Positions 63,198-64,000 of a stretch of DNA of 64,000 nucleotides are shown here, in pieces. The position numbers and the translations under genes are program-made. Source of the DNA: Humibacillus xanthopallidus (GTDB lineage Bacteria; Actinomycetota; Actinomycetes; Actinomycetales; Dermatophilaceae); assembly GCF_006717145.1 (NCBI RefSeq), contig NZ_VFQF01000002.1, forward strand, positions 682,001-746,000, in the 5' to 3' direction. The notes beneath the pieces were generated by a model that was not told where the DNA came from, did not search any database, and saw only the letters and a program-made list of their open reading frames with translations. The first letter of the stretch is position 1. Every line of letters begins with the position of its first letter.

Positions 63198-64000
63198 GGC
63201 GCCTCAGTCGCTGGCGGCGCCTCGCCACCGGCCGTCGGGTCGACGGCGGTGGGCTCGTTGGTGGGAGTGTCCTCGCGGACCGTGAGGCCGAGCCTGCCGG
63301 GGCCGTAGCCCGGGCGTCGGCGTCCGAGCTGCACACCGTCCGATCGTTGCACGAGGTCGCGCCACAGGTCGGTCTCGCGGTAGCGCCAGGCGCCCTCGCG
63401 CATGCTCGTGATCTGTCGCTCGAGCTCGCCGTCGTTCTGCGCCTGGGCGAGGCGGGTGGCTGCCTCGGCCTCCTCGAGAGCGAGCTCGAACCCGGCGCGG
63501 ACGGTGGCTTGGATGACCTCACCGGTGCGGCCGAGGTCGACGGGGCCGAGCACGAAGCCCGTGACGCGGATGCCCTGCTCCTCGAGGGCTGCGGTGACGG
63601 CGGCCGCGAGGCGTGCTTCGGTCTCGGACCGCCGGCTGCCGAAGAGGCTGCCGACGGTCACCTCGGGGTCGCTGAGGGCGTGGCTGATGGCCCGTGCGCT
63701 GTGGTCGCGCACGACACCGTTGATGCCCTGCGGGCCGAAGCGCTCGTGGACGGTGCGCAGCTGCTCAGGGACGATCGCGAAGCGCACGGTGTAGGACACG
63801 TCCGCGAGGGCTCGGTCGCCCAGGGCGCAGCTGAGGCTCGGACCGGAGCGGTCGAGGTCCGAGCTCGCCGTCGACGCGCCCTCGCCCGCGCGGTAGGCCA
63901 TCTCGACAGAGGGATACTCCACGATCATGAACCGGCGCACGAGCGGCACCCAGTGCCGGCCGGGGGTCAGCGTGCGGTCGGTGGCCTTGCCGTTCTTCAC
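63194..64000 (-). CDS. SPFH/Band 7 (prohibitin-like) domain protein (5' part outside window)
   Basis: At least 268 residues of a Band 7 protein; the frame stays open to the right edge, so its N-terminus, including any membrane anchor, is missing. Seen: LTPGRHWVPLVRRFMIVEYPSVEMAYRAGEG, ALADVSYTVRFAIVPEQL, a helical stretch with VTAALEEQGIRVTGFVLGPVDLGRTGEVIQATVRAGFELALEEAEAATRLAQAQND typical of SPFH coiled coils, and a Pro/Thr/Glu-rich tail. SPFH proteins organise membrane microdomains and often control proteases. It is coupled to the membrane-protein gene at 62571. Confidence 0.85.
   Translation of the reverse strand: MKNGKATDRTLTPGRHWVPLVRRFMIVEYPSVEMAYRAGEGASTASSDLDRSGPSLSCALGDRALADVSYTVRFAIVPEQLRTVHERFGPQGINGVVRDHSARAISHALSDPEVTVGSLFGSRRSETEARLAAAVTAALEEQGIRVTGFVLGPVDLGRTGEVIQATVRAGFELALEEAEAATRLAQAQNDGELERQITSMREGAWRYRETDLWRDLVQRSDGVQLGRRRPGYGPGRLGLTVREDTPTNEPTAVDPTAGGEAPPATEAP

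Overview
The window is 64 kb of ordinary chromosome from a high-GC actinobacterium. Base composition is roughly 72% G+C by eye, GTG starts are common, and many genes have a TANNNT -10 box 6-8 nt before the start codon (leaderless style). It also carries an HspR/HAIR heat-shock circuit, an LprG-P55 lipid-export pair, an ANTAR-domain kinase and a MimR-like regulator. The gene set would suit a member of the Micrococcales such as the Intrasporangiaceae, but that placement is inference from gene content. I see no tRNA, rRNA, insertion sequence, prophage, plasmid origin or CRISPR array.

Layout. 1-6.4 kb: a P2-type cation ATPase (cut by the left edge, with an in-frame PDHS repeat), a DUF4235 protein, and a thiamine-pyrophosphate riboswitch driving an ECF-type thiamine/HMP transporter whose two ATPases and T component are one polypeptide. 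6.4-12.2 kb: lipoproteins, a histidine phosphatase, a 32-bp tandem hairpin repeat, an AlaA-type aminotransferase, a YhbW-like flavin monooxygenase and OsmC. 12.2-17.7 kb, minus strand: L,D-transpeptidase, acyl-CoA thioesterase, TetR regulator, L-lactate dehydrogenase and a class III aminotransferase, the last divergent from an FAD amine oxidase-like gene. 19.2-22.1 kb, minus: hydrolase, FrnE-like DsbA, YjbR and ComB-family genes. 22.2-28.5 kb: a membrane alpha/beta hydrolase, small proteins, a phosphotransferase, dienelactone hydrolase and PhoD. 28.5-33.6 kb: a second hairpin repeat cluster, an RCK ion channel with an atypical filter, a TetR-sulfatase pair and a three-gene Xre/membrane-protein operon.

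33.7-44.6 kb is the stress region: dnaK-grpE-dnaJ-hspR, a large hybrid histidine kinase ending in an RNA-binding ANTAR domain, a small RraB-like protein, and clpB. HAIR sites lie before both dnaK and clpB, so HspR should repress both. 44.6-51.3 kb: HAD phosphatase, a coiled-coil membrane protein, lprG-P55, xth, SDR, VOC and pyrE. 51.4-56.5 kb: a MimR-like regulator divergent from amidohydrolase, DUF59 protein, alcohol dehydrogenase and a small ABM-domain protein. This looks like the accessory part of a propane-monooxygenase (mim/prm) locus without the monooxygenase. 56.5-64 kb: DUF1905, LemA, a mycothiol-isomerase-like/SnoaL fusion, DedA, a polar amino-acid ABC importer, and a membrane protein paired with an SPFH protein cut by the right edge.

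Two sequence-level patterns cross gene boundaries. The word GTATGCC/GGCATAC occurs about fifty times, several times as perfect inverted repeats between genes and inside genes through otherwise rare TAT and ATA codons. Short hairpin repeats (cores CGAGTGGCC and GTGCTCTCTCGATCG) occur in clusters between genes and once in frame inside the P55 transporter gene.
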